Source: Gillisella vitis
GTDB taxonomy: Bacteria; Pseudomonadota; Alphaproteobacteria; Rhizobiales; Rhizobiaceae
DNA length: 64,000 bases
Direction of reading: 5' to 3'
Assembly (NCBI RefSeq): GCF_021559775.1
Contig: NZ_CP056047.1
Span: forward strand, 2,880,001-2,944,000
Each line of letters opens with the position of its first letter. Position 1 is the first letter of the stretch. Shown here piece after piece: positions 44,632-53,179 of the stretch. The notes under the pieces were generated by a model. It worked only from the letters and a program-made list of their open reading frames with translations. It was not told the DNA's origin and made no database searches. Both the position numbers and the translations under genes were made by a program.

Positions 44632-44796
44632 TCAGGCGCGCCTGAACAGACGGCTCACCAGCGAAATCAGGAAGAGCACGATGAAGACAAAGAACAGGAT
44701 CTTTGCAATACCGGCCGAAGCGCCAGCAATACCACCAAAACCCAATGCGGCGGCAATAAGAGCGACGACGAGAAAGACGAGAGAATAATACAGCAT
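44632..44796 (-). CDS. DUF1328 (YtjA-like) small membrane protein, first copy
   Basis: 54 residues, almost wholly two membrane helices with the family signature [18 protein letters not shown]. Function unknown; members are small stress-induced membrane peptides in proteobacteria. A perfect EcfG-type site lies 32-56 nt upstream. A second copy is at 47570-47734 with the same promoter type. Confidence 0.88.
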   Translation of the reverse strand: MLYYSLVFLVVALIAAALGFGGIAGASAGIAKILFFVFIVLFLISLVSRLFRRA

Positions 44797-44827
44797 GGAT
44801 TTGAACTCCGTTATCAACTGATTTAGA

Positions 44828-44852
44828 AACGAAAATCTGGGGCCAAAGTTCC
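44828..44852 (-). promoter_or_regulatory. EcfG-type promoter of the first DUF1328 gene
   Basis: Minus strand: GGAAC (44852-44848), 16-nt spacer, CGTT (44831-44828), 32 nt before the ATG. Confidence 0.85.
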
Positions 44853-45156
44853 ATCCACCTCGTCAAGACGTTACTTTTTGTCGCAAACCGGTTAGCGACA
44901 GTCTGGATCTTCTCGATAATTTCTTGCCCGCCCAAAGCGCAGCACACCGAGCTGGGTCCATAGATCGCTGTCGCCGACAGCCGGCAATTGAGGACCGTTA
45001 TCATTTCACCTTAATTTGATGAAATGCTGTCACTCGACATCTTGTTCTCGATATGCGACATTTCAATTTAACACGTTATATTTTCAGCATAATTTCCTCC
45101 TTGCCTCATGTCTGACGCTAGAGACGAACCCGGAGAAAAAATATGCGGGGGGAAGC

Positions 45157-45181
45157 GGAACCTTCTCAGATATGGTCCGTT
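45157..45181 (+). promoter_or_regulatory. EcfG-type promoter of nepR-ecfG
   Basis: GGAAC at 45157-45161 and CGTT at 45178-45181 with a 16-nt spacer, 35 nt before the nepR ATG. It predicts positive autoregulation of the sigma factor together with its inhibitor. Confidence 0.87.
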
Positions 45182-45215
45182 AAGCCTCACATTAAAATCA
45201 ACCGTCAGAGACATC

Positions 45216-45431
45216 ATGAACAACCAGCATAATCATCGTGACGCAGGAGAGGATGGAACCGGGGGAATCCCGGCTGAGGCACACGGCACGATCAGCAGCA
45301 AGCTCCGGCAATTCTATGATTCCGTCCAGGAAGAAGGAATTCCGGACCGTTTCATGGACTTGCTTGAGCGTCTGGATGCCGCCGAACAAAATGCGGGGAA
45401 ACAGTGCGACAGGAAGGACACTGCTCGATGA
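45216..45431 (+). CDS. nepR: NepR anti-sigma factor
   Basis: 71 residues. A Gly/His-rich head precedes the conserved NepR region (ISSKLRQFYDSVQEEGIPDR, then FMDLLERLDAAEQ). It should bind EcfG in unstressed cells and PhyR-phosphate under stress. The stop overlaps the ecfG start by ATGA, giving tightly coupled inhibitor and sigma synthesis. The start at 45216 fits the promoter position; a longer frame from 45108 would begin before the promoter. Confidence 0.92.
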   Translation: MNNQHNHRDAGEDGTGGIPAEAHGTISSKLRQFYDSVQEEGIPDRFMDLLERLDAAEQNAGKQCDRKDTAR

Positions 45432-45994
45432 CCCTTGAAAAGCAATCGGATGATCGCGGCTTCAAGAGAGATATGCTGGCTGCCCTGCCCAATCTACGTG
45501 CGTTTGCCGTCTCGCTTGCCGGACGCCATCACGTCGCGGATGATCTTGTCCAGGATACGATCATGAAAGCCTGGGCAAAGCAGGATCATTTCGAACCAGG
45601 CACCAATATGAAAGCCTGGCTGTTCACCATTCTGCGCAATGAATTCTATTCGCAAATGCGCAAGCGCGGCCGCGAGGTCTCGGACCCAGACGGCATTTTC
45701 ACCTCACAGCTGGCTGTTCATCCTCAGCAATACGGTTCGCTCGACCTTCAGGACTTCAAAAAGGCGCTCGATCAATTGCCGAGCGACCAGCGCGAAGCCA
45801 TTATTCTGGTGGGGGCCTCCGGTTTCGCCTATGAGGAAGCGGCGGAAATTTGCGGTTGCGCCGTCGGCACCATCAAGAGCCGGATCAACCGGGCGCGAAA
45901 CCGCCTGCAGGAGATTCTTGGTGTGAGCGGAGAAGGTGATTTCGGACCCGACGCCCATGACGCTGCGGTAACGAAACGCGCATTCGCGGTATAA
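45428..45994 (+). CDS. ecfG: General stress response ECF sigma factor
   Basis: 188 residues. Sigma region 2 (HHVADDLVQDTIMKAWAKQ, about 33-52) and region 4 (GFAYEEAAEICGCAVGTIKS, about 135-155) are present, with no extra C-terminal domain, as in the EcfG group. It should direct RNA polymerase to GGAAC-N16-CGTT sites such as the six in this window. It is co-transcribed with nepR. Confidence 0.95.
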   Translation: MTLEKQSDDRGFKRDMLAALPNLRAFAVSLAGRHHVADDLVQDTIMKAWAKQDHFEPGTNMKAWLFTILRNEFYSQMRKRGREVSDPDGIFTSQLAVHPQQYGSLDLQDFKKALDQLPSDQREAIILVGASGFAYEEAAEICGCAVGTIKSRINRARNRLQEILGVSGEGDFGPDAHDAAVTKRAFAV

Positions 45995-46000
45995 CAACAT

Positions 46001-46035
46001 CTCCCAATCGGCGCGCGGGTCGCGCCGATTGGGAG
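46001..46035. terminator. Perfect 15-bp hairpin between ecfG and the response regulator gene
   Basis: CTCCCAATCGGCGCG and its exact complement are separated by 5 nt. It begins 7 nt after the ecfG stop and lies before the convergent gene's end. There is no T run on either side, so it may act as a shared transcription barrier or mRNA-stability element. Confidence 0.65.
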
Positions 46036-46046
46036 AGATCTGCTTG

Positions 46047-46475
46047 TCATCTGTTCGGCCCCTGATCGGCGCCATTCCCCTTGATCTTTGTCTCTGAACC
46101 TGTGCCCATCGGATCTCGATTGGCCGCCGCTTCAAATACCGCAGCCAGGAGCCGTTGCTCGTCAAACGGCTTCGTCAGGAGCGCAAAGCCCGGTTCCGGC
46201 TGGTTAAACCCGGGCACCTCGTCGAAGGAGGTCAGAAACACCACTCCGGCATCATGACTTCGAATAAGATCGAACCGCGTGCGGTTCTGCTCCGGCATGA
46301 TGGTCGCATCGATCAGCACCACATCGTAGCGGGCTTCGCTCAATCTCAATGGCATATCGCGAGGGAGGCAAACGGTGATTTTGCCGCCTGCCACTTCCGT
46401 GAGCACGACCTCGATCTCGATCGCGATCAAGGCCTGCTTTTCAGCAACGAGTACATGCAGCGGCTTTTCAGTCAT
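46047..46475 (-). CDS. Single-domain response regulator (receiver only)
   Basis: 142 residues: one receiver domain with phosphoacceptor Asp56 (VVLIDATI), the conserved Lys in LLTKPFDE and a loose acidic N-terminal site (VAEKQ, Glu12). No output domain is present; a polar tail of about 20 residues follows. Receiver-only proteins act as phosphate sinks or switch partners in several alphaproteobacterial stress systems, which suits this position next to ecfG. Confidence 0.85.
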   Translation of the reverse strand: MTEKPLHVLVAEKQALIAIEIEVVLTEVAGGKITVCLPRDMPLRLSEARYDVVLIDATIMPEQNRTRFDLIRSHDAGVVFLTSFDEVPGFNQPEPGFALLTKPFDEQRLLAAVFEAAANRDPMGTGSETKIKGNGADQGPNR

Positions 46476-46616
46476 TGATTAACCTTTTTGCTTAAAAGCC
46501 CTTATCGGTGCTTCATCGCTTCGGGTCATTTAAAAAAGACATGTCACCCCTCCTCAATCAGGAACATTTGCTCCACCTGATACTTTACTGAAAATAAAAG
46601 CAAATAAGGAGGCGGA

Positions 46617-47390
46617 ATGCCAGAGGAACCGGCAAGACATGGAGAACGGCTCAAGAACGGAATTCACACGGCCTGTCTGGTCTGCCCCATCCGCCTCAAC
46701 GATCATTTCCGGGAGTTTACACCCGGCGAACTTGAGTTCGTTCGCGCGTTCCGAAAGGGTGAATTTCATGCTGACGCAGGGACGACAATCCTTGTTGAAG
46801 GCAGCCATAGCGCCCATCTTTACACAACCCTGACCGGCTGGGGGTTTCGCTATAAAATCCTCGAGGATGGTCGCCGGCAGATTCTGAATTACGTGGTTCC
46901 GGGTGATATGATCGGTTTGCAGGGCGCGGTTTTCGATGAAATGGCCCATTCCGTCGAAGCGCTGACACCCATGCGGCTCTGCGTCTTTGAGCGAGAGCGG
47001 CTTTTTTCTCTTTTCGAAAAACATCCAGGCCTTGGCTACGACCTGACCTGGATTGCTTCACGCGAAGAAAGCATGCTGGACGATCATCTGATCAGCATTG
47101 GCCGGCGCACCGCACTGGAACGCGCTGCCTATCTGCTGGCTTTCCTGGATGATCGCGGCCGGGTGGCTGGGCTCATCGACGCGGAGAAACCCTATTTGCC
47201 AATCACCCAGGTCCATGTTGCCGACACGCTCGGCCTTTCGATCGTTCACACCAACAAGACATTGAAAAAGCTGACCGCCCGTGGCCTGATCCGCTGGCTG
47301 GACCGTGGGTGCGAGATCCTCGACAGCGCCGGTCTTCAGGCTGCCGCAAACTGGACGCCCGATGGCGTCATGCGCCGTCCATTTATATGA
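46617..47390 (+). CDS. Crp/Fnr-family transcription regulator
   Basis: 257 residues. A cyclic-nucleotide-binding-like beta barrel (about 35-140) is followed by a winged helix with VADTLGLSIVHTNKTLKKL (about 203-221). Two N-terminal Cys (HTACLVCP) are present, but the full FNR iron-sulphur cysteine set is not. A textbook AAGGAGG site precedes the ATG. It is divergent from the response regulator gene across 141 bp. The ligand is unknown. Confidence 0.85.
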   Translation: MPEEPARHGERLKNGIHTACLVCPIRLNDHFREFTPGELEFVRAFRKGEFHADAGTTILVEGSHSAHLYTTLTGWGFRYKILEDGRRQILNYVVPGDMIGLQGAVFDEMAHSVEALTPMRLCVFERERLFSLFEKHPGLGYDLTWIASREESMLDDHLISIGRRTALERAAYLLAFLDDRGRVAGLIDAEKPYLPITQVHVADTLGLSIVHTNKTLKKLTARGLIRWLDRGCEILDSAGLQAAANWTPDGVMRRPFI

Positions 47391-47445
47391 GCGGCATTTT
47401 TGTTGAGATCAATCGATACACTATCTGCCGTTTCTCATAAAGAAA

Positions 47446-47481
47446 CCGAAGTCCGTCAGCTGGAGATCCGGCGGACTTCGG
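47446..47481 (+). terminator. Hairpin after the Crp/Fnr gene
   Basis: CCGAAGTCCG and CGGACTTCGG form a 10-bp stem around a 16-nt loop, 55 nt after the stop. No strong T run follows. Confidence 0.55.
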
Positions 47482-47569
47482 CTTCGCCCGCCTTGGGGGG
47501 CAAGGAACGGGCATCTTCTCCCACGCCGAAGGACGCAGGATAAGGCAAGTCTATTGTAATACCTGTATT

Positions 47570-47734
47570 TTATGCGACGATGACAATGCCGCTGACCAAG
47601 GCGATGATAAAGATTACCAACACGATAAAGATCAGGATTTTCGCAATACCGGCAGAAGCGCCCGCCACGCCCCGAAAGCCGAGAAGGCTGGCAACGGCAG
47701 CAATCAGCAGAAAAATCAAAATCCAGTGCAGCAT
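47570..47734 (-). CDS. DUF1328 small membrane protein, second copy
   Basis: 54 residues, two membrane helices, with the shared [18 protein letters not shown] signature. Same length as the copy at 44632-44796 but clearly diverged at both ends. It has its own EcfG-type promoter 33-57 nt upstream. It marks the right edge of the stress island. Confidence 0.88.
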   Translation of the reverse strand: MLHWILIFLLIAAVASLLGFRGVAGASAGIAKILIFIVLVIFIIALVSGIVIVA

Positions 47735-47766
47735 GACAGGCTCCTTGAAAGAATTATCGGCAGGAG

Positions 47767-47791
47767 AACGGCAAGCGACTGAAAATGTTCC
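47767..47791 (-). promoter_or_regulatory. EcfG-type promoter of the second DUF1328 gene
   Basis: Minus strand: GGAAC (47791-47787), 16-nt spacer, CGTT (47770-47767), 33 nt before the ATG. Confidence 0.85.
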
Positions 47792-47876
47792 GTCATTGGC
47801 AATGAGCGACACCCGGCATGGGCAATTTTCCATGGTCTTCGCAGGCAACAATCCGCCATGCTCCATGCCCGTTGAT

Positions 47877-48013
47877 CGGGAAAACCGGGAGCCACTTTTC
47901 CCTGGCAAGCACGAGAGACTGCCCGCTTCATTCTGAACCAGGCAGTCTCTCTGATCTTGTGTGTGAGCTTGCCTGACCGGGAAAACCGGAAACCACTTTT
48001 CCCTGGCAAGCTC
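47877..48013. repeat. Intergenic palindromic mosaic repeat upstream of exbB
   Basis: Two direct 34-nt copies (47877-47910 and 47978-48011) beginning CGGGAAAACCGG and ending TTTTCCCTGGCAAGC differ at only two positions. Between them is an inverted repeat AGAGACTGCC / GGCAGTCTCT (47914-47923, 47941-47950). The right copy is enclosed by GAGCTTGCC / GGCAAGCTC (47965-47973, 48005-48013), so it can fold into a long hairpin. It resembles dispersed rhizobial intergenic elements; no gene is present in 47792-48144. Confidence 0.7.
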
Positions 48014-48144
48014 AGGGAAAATGCATCCTTGGCAAGATTATACTTGAAAACATAACTCAACTTTAATATCGACAAACAATTAAAGGCACGGCCCCGCCAT
48101 GCGCGGGACATGCTGGCAATGGATTTTGATCGGAAGGTTGTTTG

Positions 48145-49170
48145 ATGGCGTATCGTCGCTCCTCTTCGCTCGCTCGCGTGAGCATGACCGTGGTTGTTGG
48201 CTCGGGTCTGCTGATAACCGGCACGCTGATGAGCTCAGCCACCGCCTTCGCCCAGCAAGGCACGGCACCCGCGCAAACCACAAGCGAACCAGCCCCAGCC
48301 ATGCCTGCGCAAACGCCGGTACAAGAGGCGCCTGCGGCAACCACCAATTTGACAGCCCCACCAGCGGAAAACGGCACGCCAGCTCCGGCACCCTCCCCCA
48401 CAGAAAGCGTCGCAGTGGATGCTCCAGCCGCCGCGGTCCAGCGCTCCGACATTCCCCACGATCTTTCTCCTGTTGGCATGTTCATGGCCGCCGATTGGGT
48501 CGTGAAGTCAGTGATGATTGCCCTTGGCCTTGCCTCCGTTGCAACCTGGACCATCCTCCTTGTCAAAACTCTTCAGCTCTCCGGCTCAAAGGCGAGGCTG
48601 CGGCGCGGTCTGGCTGTGCTGCAAGAGGCGCGATCCCTCTCGCAAGCGGCAGGCGCATTGCAGAAGCGGCGCGGCACCGTGCCGGACATGCTGCTGATCG
48701 CTGCACGCGAGTTGAAACTATCAGAGCCTGCGCTTGATTATGCCGGCAATGACGGCGTCAAGGAACGGGTAAGCTCGGCCCTGTCGCGGATCGAATCGCG
48801 CGCCGGACGCCGGATGACAGCAGGAACCGGCATTCTTGCCACCATCGGCTCGATCGGTCCCTTTGTCGGTCTGTTCGGCACCGTCTGGGGCATCATGAAT
48901 TCCTTCATTGGTATTTCGCAGTCGCAGACCACCAATCTTGCCGTGGTGGCGCCTGGTATTGCCGAAGCGCTGCTGGCCACGGCCATCGGCCTGGTTGCCG
49001 CCATTCCCGCCGTGGTAATCTATAACGTGTTTGCCCGCGCGGTGACCGGCTATCGCCAGCAATTGCTGGATGCGGCAACGGCAGTGGAGCGGCTGGTCAG
49101 CCGGGATCTCGATTTCCGCAAGGTGCCGGCCGATGTGCGCGCCGCCCGCCTCAAGGTGGTGACGGAGTAA
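48145..49170 (+). CDS. exbB: TonB-system proton channel subunit ExbB
   Basis: 341 residues. A signal-like hydrophobic start (cleavage likely near AFAQ, residue 36) leads into an Ala/Pro/Thr-rich periplasmic stretch of about 80 residues, then the three-helix ExbB/MotA/TolQ core with GTVWGIMNSFIGIS. The long N-terminal extension is the alphaproteobacterial form. With ExbD it uses the proton gradient to power TonB. It is first in a three-gene operon; no iron-box could be identified in its repeat-filled leader. Confidence 0.92.
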   Translation: MAYRRSSSLARVSMTVVVGSGLLITGTLMSSATAFAQQGTAPAQTTSEPAPAMPAQTPVQEAPAATTNLTAPPAENGTPAPAPSPTESVAVDAPAAAVQRSDIPHDLSPVGMFMAADWVVKSVMIALGLASVATWTILLVKTLQLSGSKARLRRGLAVLQEARSLSQAAGALQKRRGTVPDMLLIAARELKLSEPALDYAGNDGVKERVSSALSRIESRAGRRMTAGTGILATIGSIGPFVGLFGTVWGIMNSFIGISQSQTTNLAVVAPGIAEALLATAIGLVAAIPAVVIYNVFARAVTGYRQQLLDAATAVERLVSRDLDFRKVPADVRAARLKVVTE

Positions 49171-49174
49171 TCCG

Positions 49175-49642
49175 ATGGCTGGAGGTATCCGCGAAAATTC
49201 GAGCGACGATCTGGTTGAAAACCACGAGATCAATGTCACGCCCTTCATCGATGTCATGCTGGTTCTGCTGATCATTTTCATGGTGGCGGCGCCGCTGGCG
49301 ACGGTCGATGTCAATGTCGATCTCCCCGCCTCCAGCGCCGCACCGGCCAAACGACCGGACGAACCGGTCTATCTCACCCTGAAACAGGATCTCAGCCTGG
49401 CGCTTGGCAATGACACAGTCAGCCGCGACAGGCTGCCGACCGTGCTGGAACAGGTCTCCAAGGGCAATAAAGACACGCGGATTTTCCTGCGCGCCGATAA
49501 GAATGTCGGCTACGGCGAATTCATGACGGTGATGAACCTGTTGCGCGACGCAGGCTATCTGAAGATCGCCCTGGTTGGGGTGGAAACATTGCCGCAGGCG
49601 ACCAGCATTACGCCGCCCGCAGAGGATACCAACGGCCAATGA
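49175..49642 (+). CDS. exbD: TonB-system subunit ExbD
   Basis: 155 residues. One N-terminal membrane helix holds the essential Asp (INVTPFIDVMLVLLIIFMV), followed by a periplasmic domain. It starts 4 nt after exbB and overlaps tonB by ATGA. Confidence 0.94.
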   Translation: MAGGIRENSSDDLVENHEINVTPFIDVMLVLLIIFMVAAPLATVDVNVDLPASSAAPAKRPDEPVYLTLKQDLSLALGNDTVSRDRLPTVLEQVSKGNKDTRIFLRADKNVGYGEFMTVMNLLRDAGYLKIALVGVETLPQATSITPPAEDTNGQ

Positions 49643-50592
49643 GCAGACACGCGGACCCGACAGGGCGGCGCAGTTCCGCCCTCGATTGGCTGCTCTGGTG
49701 TACAGCCGGAACCCTGGTGTTTGCCGCCCATGCCGGTGCCGTGGTGCTGATGCTGCAACAGCCGGAAGAACCGTTGGCCGACGGTGCTCCGCCTGCTGCC
49801 ATCATGATCGAACTGGCTCCCGAGCCGGTCGCTACCAAGGTCGAAGAAAACCAGCTCACGCCCGATCAACAGGATGCCGAAGAGGTAAAATCAGAAGCGG
49901 TGGAGAAGCCACCACAGCCGGTCGAACCGCCACCCGTTCCACAGCCGCCCGAGGTGCAGCCCCCGGAACCGACACCACCTGAAAAAGTCGTGGAAACGCC
50001 ACCCCCGCCACCCGACATCGCGCAAGTACAGCCCGAACCACCACCGGAACCCGAGCCAAAACCGGTGGAAGAACCGACGGTCGAGGAACAGGTAACGAAG
50101 GAACTGGAAAATGTGGAAGTCCCGCTGCCCGTAACTCGCCCAGTGCAAAAGCCGGTGGAGACCGCAGACACGACGCCGGTTAAAAAGAAGCAACCGAAAG
50201 CCGCCCCGCAACCGCAGGCCCAGAAAGCCCAGCGCGAGGCCAAGGCAGAGGTGACGCAATCGGACAGGACGGCGGCCTCCACCACCAGTTCTGGCCTGTT
50301 TTCATCGAGCGTCAGCCCGCAAAAATGGCAGGCACGGTTGGCGGCCTATCTTGAGCGACGCAAGCGCTATCCAAGCGAAGCCCGCGCCAACAAGGAGGAA
50401 GGCACGGCCTATGCCCGCTTCCAGATCGATGACAGCGGCAATGTTCTCTCGGTGTCGATTTCCCGTTCTTCAGGGTTTCCGAATCTGGATCAGGCAACGG
50501 TCGATGCCATAAAACGTTCGTCGCCGGTGCCAGCACCTCCGCCAGGTGTCAGCAAGACGATTACGGTGCCGTTCCGCTTCAATCTCAAATAA
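49639..50592 (+). CDS. tonB: TonB energy transducer
   Basis: 317 residues. A membrane helix near residues 14-35 is followed by a long Pro/Glu-rich rod (about 70-150, many PEP and PPP runs), a Lys/Gln-rich stretch and the TonB C-terminal domain (about 225-317, YPSEARANKEEGTAYARF). It spans the periplasm to energise outer-membrane receptors. No receptor gene is adjacent, so it probably serves several dispersed receptors for iron or heme. Confidence 0.92.
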   Translation: MSRHADPTGRRSSALDWLLWCTAGTLVFAAHAGAVVLMLQQPEEPLADGAPPAAIMIELAPEPVATKVEENQLTPDQQDAEEVKSEAVEKPPQPVEPPPVPQPPEVQPPEPTPPEKVVETPPPPPDIAQVQPEPPPEPEPKPVEEPTVEEQVTKELENVEVPLPVTRPVQKPVETADTTPVKKKQPKAAPQPQAQKAQREAKAEVTQSDRTAASTTSSGLFSSSVSPQKWQARLAAYLERRKRYPSEARANKEEGTAYARFQIDDSGNVLSVSISRSSGFPNLDQATVDAIKRSSPVPAPPPGVSKTITVPFRFNLK

Positions 50593-50615
50593 CAACCGGA
50601 AAAAGGCAGCTCCCG

Positions 50616-51731
50616 TCAGACCAGTGCGGGAGATGCGGAGTGTGTCGCGCAGCGCAGACGCTCCGCTTCAGCCATCATCAATGGGCCTACACCCTTGATA
50701 TCGTCGTCGTTCAACGCTTCGGACAGGTAATAGGCAGGCGTTCCATCCCGGTAGACGCCGCCAAACCCGCCCAGTCCGGCCACACAGCAAATCTGCTTCA
50801 TTACCATCCGGCCAGAGACGTTGGGACCAAGCGCATGACGGCGAAGGCTCTCCAATGCCTCCGCGCCAATCTCCACCTTTGCCGCCGCGATCCCGAGCCG
50901 GGCTGCCTTCAGAGAGGCATAGGCGAACATCGCCGTCGCGGAGCTTTCAGGATAATTGCCGGTAAGATCGGGTTGATCGATAACCTGCAACCAGCGGCCA
51001 TCCCCGGTGCGCAAGTGTGAAAGCCGGGTGAGAAGTTCACCAAGCTTTTCGGCCAGCATCGACTTATCCGCTCCCTCTGGCACCAGGCCATAGAGATCGA
51101 CCATGGCCATCGCCAGCCAGCCGATCGCCCGTGCCCAATGGGCGGGCGACAGGCCGGTTTGCGGATCGGCCCAGGCTTGCAGCCGTTCCTCGTCGTAGCC
51201 GTGGCGATAAAGCCCGCTCACACCATCCGAGGTTAGCTCGAGCGTCACCAGCAATTCCTCGAGCGCATCGCGGACCATAGACTCCTCGCCAGCCAACTTT
51301 CCGTATTCGGCCTTGAAGGCGAGGCCCATATAGAGCCCATCCAACCAGACTTGATGGGGATAGCGCAGCTTGTGCCAATAAGGTCCGGCGCCAAGACGCG
51401 GATGGCTTTGCAATTGCCGGGCAAGCCGGTCTGCCGCAACCTGGTAACGATTGTCACCGGTCGTTTTCAGCAGGAAAATCAGCGCCCGGCCCGGCAGGAT
51501 ATTGTCGATATTATACTCGGTCAGCACGTAATCACGCATCTGGCCCTGATCATCCAGCTGGTCATCGACCAGCCGCTTCAGATGCGCCGACCATCTGGTA
51601 TCACCGGTCGCCTCATGTAGGGCGATCAGCCCAGCATAGAGACAACCGTCCTCATAGCACCAACTGCCACCCTTATAAGGCTGATAATCACGGGCATAGG
51701 CGTCGAAATACTCGACCAGATCGACAGTCAT
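50616..51731 (-). CDS. GH105 unsaturated rhamnogalacturonyl/glycuronyl hydrolase
   Basis: 371 residues, an (alpha/alpha)6 barrel like Bacillus YteR. The catalytic Asp is Asp131 in VWLDGLYMG, and a conserved SPAHWARAIGW segment is present. No signal peptide, so it acts in the cytoplasm on imported unsaturated disaccharides from pectin or polysaccharide lyases. GGGAGG about 9 nt upstream supports this start; the frame extends to 51824. It is convergent with tonB. No transporter or lyase is adjacent. Confidence 0.87.
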   Translation of the reverse strand: MTVDLVEYFDAYARDYQPYKGGSWCYEDGCLYAGLIALHEATGDTRWSAHLKRLVDDQLDDQGQMRDYVLTEYNIDNILPGRALIFLLKTTGDNRYQVAADRLARQLQSHPRLGAGPYWHKLRYPHQVWLDGLYMGLAFKAEYGKLAGEESMVRDALEELLVTLELTSDGVSGLYRHGYDEERLQAWADPQTGLSPAHWARAIGWLAMAMVDLYGLVPEGADKSMLAEKLGELLTRLSHLRTGDGRWLQVIDQPDLTGNYPESSATAMFAYASLKAARLGIAAAKVEIGAEALESLRRHALGPNVSGRMVMKQICCVAGLGGFGGVYRDGTPAYYLSEALNDDDIKGVGPLMMAEAERLRCATHSASPALV

Positions 51732-51863
51732 ACGGCAGGCCTCCCAAGCGATACAGGCTTCGGTCCTCCAACCGTTGCCACGGGCGCCAAGGTCATCCGG
51801 CTTGGCCCCATTGTCAATCGCCATGTCGCCAGCCGGTAACCGTCAATGCGTCACTTCAGGATG

Positions 51864-52022
51864 CTACCTGCGCAGAATCACCCAGATCGCATGGATGATA
51901 CCCGGGATATAGCCGCACAATGTCAGAAGAATATTCAGCCAGAATTGCAGACCGATACCGACCTGAAGAAAAACGCCAACCGGGGGCAAGAGAATGGCAA
52001 ACAGAATGCGCACGACGTCCAT
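51864..52022 (-). CDS. Pmp3/YqaE-family membrane peptide
   Basis: 52 residues, two membrane helices with LLPPVGVFLQVGIG and CGYIPGIIHAIWVI, the standard Pmp3 pattern. Such peptides respond to salt or cold and affect membrane potential. No EcfG site was found upstream, unlike the small membrane genes of the stress island. Confidence 0.9.
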   Translation of the reverse strand: MDVVRILFAILLPPVGVFLQVGIGLQFWLNILLTLCGYIPGIIHAIWVILRR

Positions 52023-52108
52023 GATAGATCCTTTGTAAAACTTGACTCCATGCAGAAATGGGGATCGAAGCAAAATGATCCATACCGACAATCATGAAAT
52101 TTTAGTCA

Positions 52109-53179
52109 TCAACCGACGGAAATCTTGCTGCGCAGCACCATGCCATAGAGATCGCGGGGCTCATCGGGGTCGGCCAGCAGGTCCAGCTCAGTGAAAAGCC
52201 CTGTTTCGGCCAGCTTGCTGCGCACATAGCGCAGGGCCGAAAAATCCTCGATGGCAAAGCCGACCGAATCGAACAAGGTGATCTGGCGCGAATCGCTACG
52301 TCCCTTGGCCGTGCCGGTCATGACCTGCCACAGTTCTGTGACGGGATGATCGGGAGCCATTTGCTGGATCTCCCCCTCGATCCGGGTCTGAGGAGGATAT
52401 TCGACGAAAATATCGGCGCGATGGAGGATATCGCGGTGCAATTCGGTTTTGCCGGGGCAATCCCCACCCACGGCGTTGATATGAACACCGGGGCCGACCA
52501 TGTTGTCGGTGAGAATGGTGGCGCATTGCTTGTCGGCGGTGACGGTGGTGATGATATCCGCGCCCTCGACCGCCTCCTGCGAGGAATGGCACAGCGTTAT
52601 CGCCAATCCGCTTCCCTCAAGGTTGCGTAGGCATTTGTCGCTGGCGCTGCGATCGATATCATAGAGCCGAAGATGCGTGATGCCACAGATCGCCTTAAAG
52701 GCCAGCGCCTGAAACTCGGCTTGCGCGCCATTGCCGATCACCGCCATGCAGCGGGCATCGGGCCGGGCGAGGTATTTGGCCGCCACAGCCGAGGTTGCCG
52801 CCGTGCGCAACGCCGTCAGAATAGTCATTTCCGACAGCAGCATCGGATAGCCATTGCCGACATCCGACAACACGCCGAAGGCCGTCACCGTCTGGCGGCC
52901 CTGCCGCATGTTCTTTGGATGGCCGTTGACATATTTGAAGCCGTAGAGCGTGCCGTCGCTGGTCGGCATCAACTCGATCACCCCATCGCTGGAATGGGAG
53001 GCGATGCGCGGCGTCTTGTCGAAGATCTCCCAGCGGCGAAAATCCTCCTCGATCACCGCGGCGAGTTCAGTCAGGAAGGTCTCGACCCCGATCCGCAGCA
53101 CCAGTTTCATCATATGATCGACGCTGACGAAGGGGACGATATTCAGATTGGCAATGGCACTCATAGGGGCACTCATCAA
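52109..53179 (-). CDS. ocd: Ornithine cyclodeaminase
   Basis: 356 residues. Converts ornithine to proline with loss of ammonia. The NAD-binding segment AVIGNGAQAEFQALAF is near the middle and the substrate Lys lies in the LYGFKYVNGHPKN region. The gene overlaps the arginase gene by four bases (ATGA), giving an arginine to ornithine to proline pathway, as in Agrobacterium arginine/opine catabolism. Confidence 0.93.
   Translation of the reverse strand: MMSAPMSAIANLNIVPFVSVDHMMKLVLRIGVETFLTELAAVIEEDFRRWEIFDKTPRIASHSSDGVIELMPTSDGTLYGFKYVNGHPKNMRQGRQTVTAFGVLSDVGNGYPMLLSEMTILTALRTAATSAVAAKYLARPDARCMAVIGNGAQAEFQALAFKAICGITHLRLYDIDRSASDKCLRNLEGSGLAITLCHSSQEAVEGADIITTVTADKQCATILTDNMVGPGVHINAVGGDCPGKTELHRDILHRADIFVEYPPQTRIEGEIQQMAPDHPVTELWQVMTGTAKGRSDSRQITLFDSVGFAIEDFSALRYVRSKLAETGLFTELDLLADPDEPRDLYGMVLRSKISVG

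Noticed and set aside
46561..46590. GGAAC upstream of the Crp/Fnr gene as an EcfG site
   Set aside because: No CGTT occurs at a 16- or 17-nt spacing.
47877..48013. CRISPR array
   Set aside because: Only two repeat copies with a structured inverted repeat between them and no cas genes.
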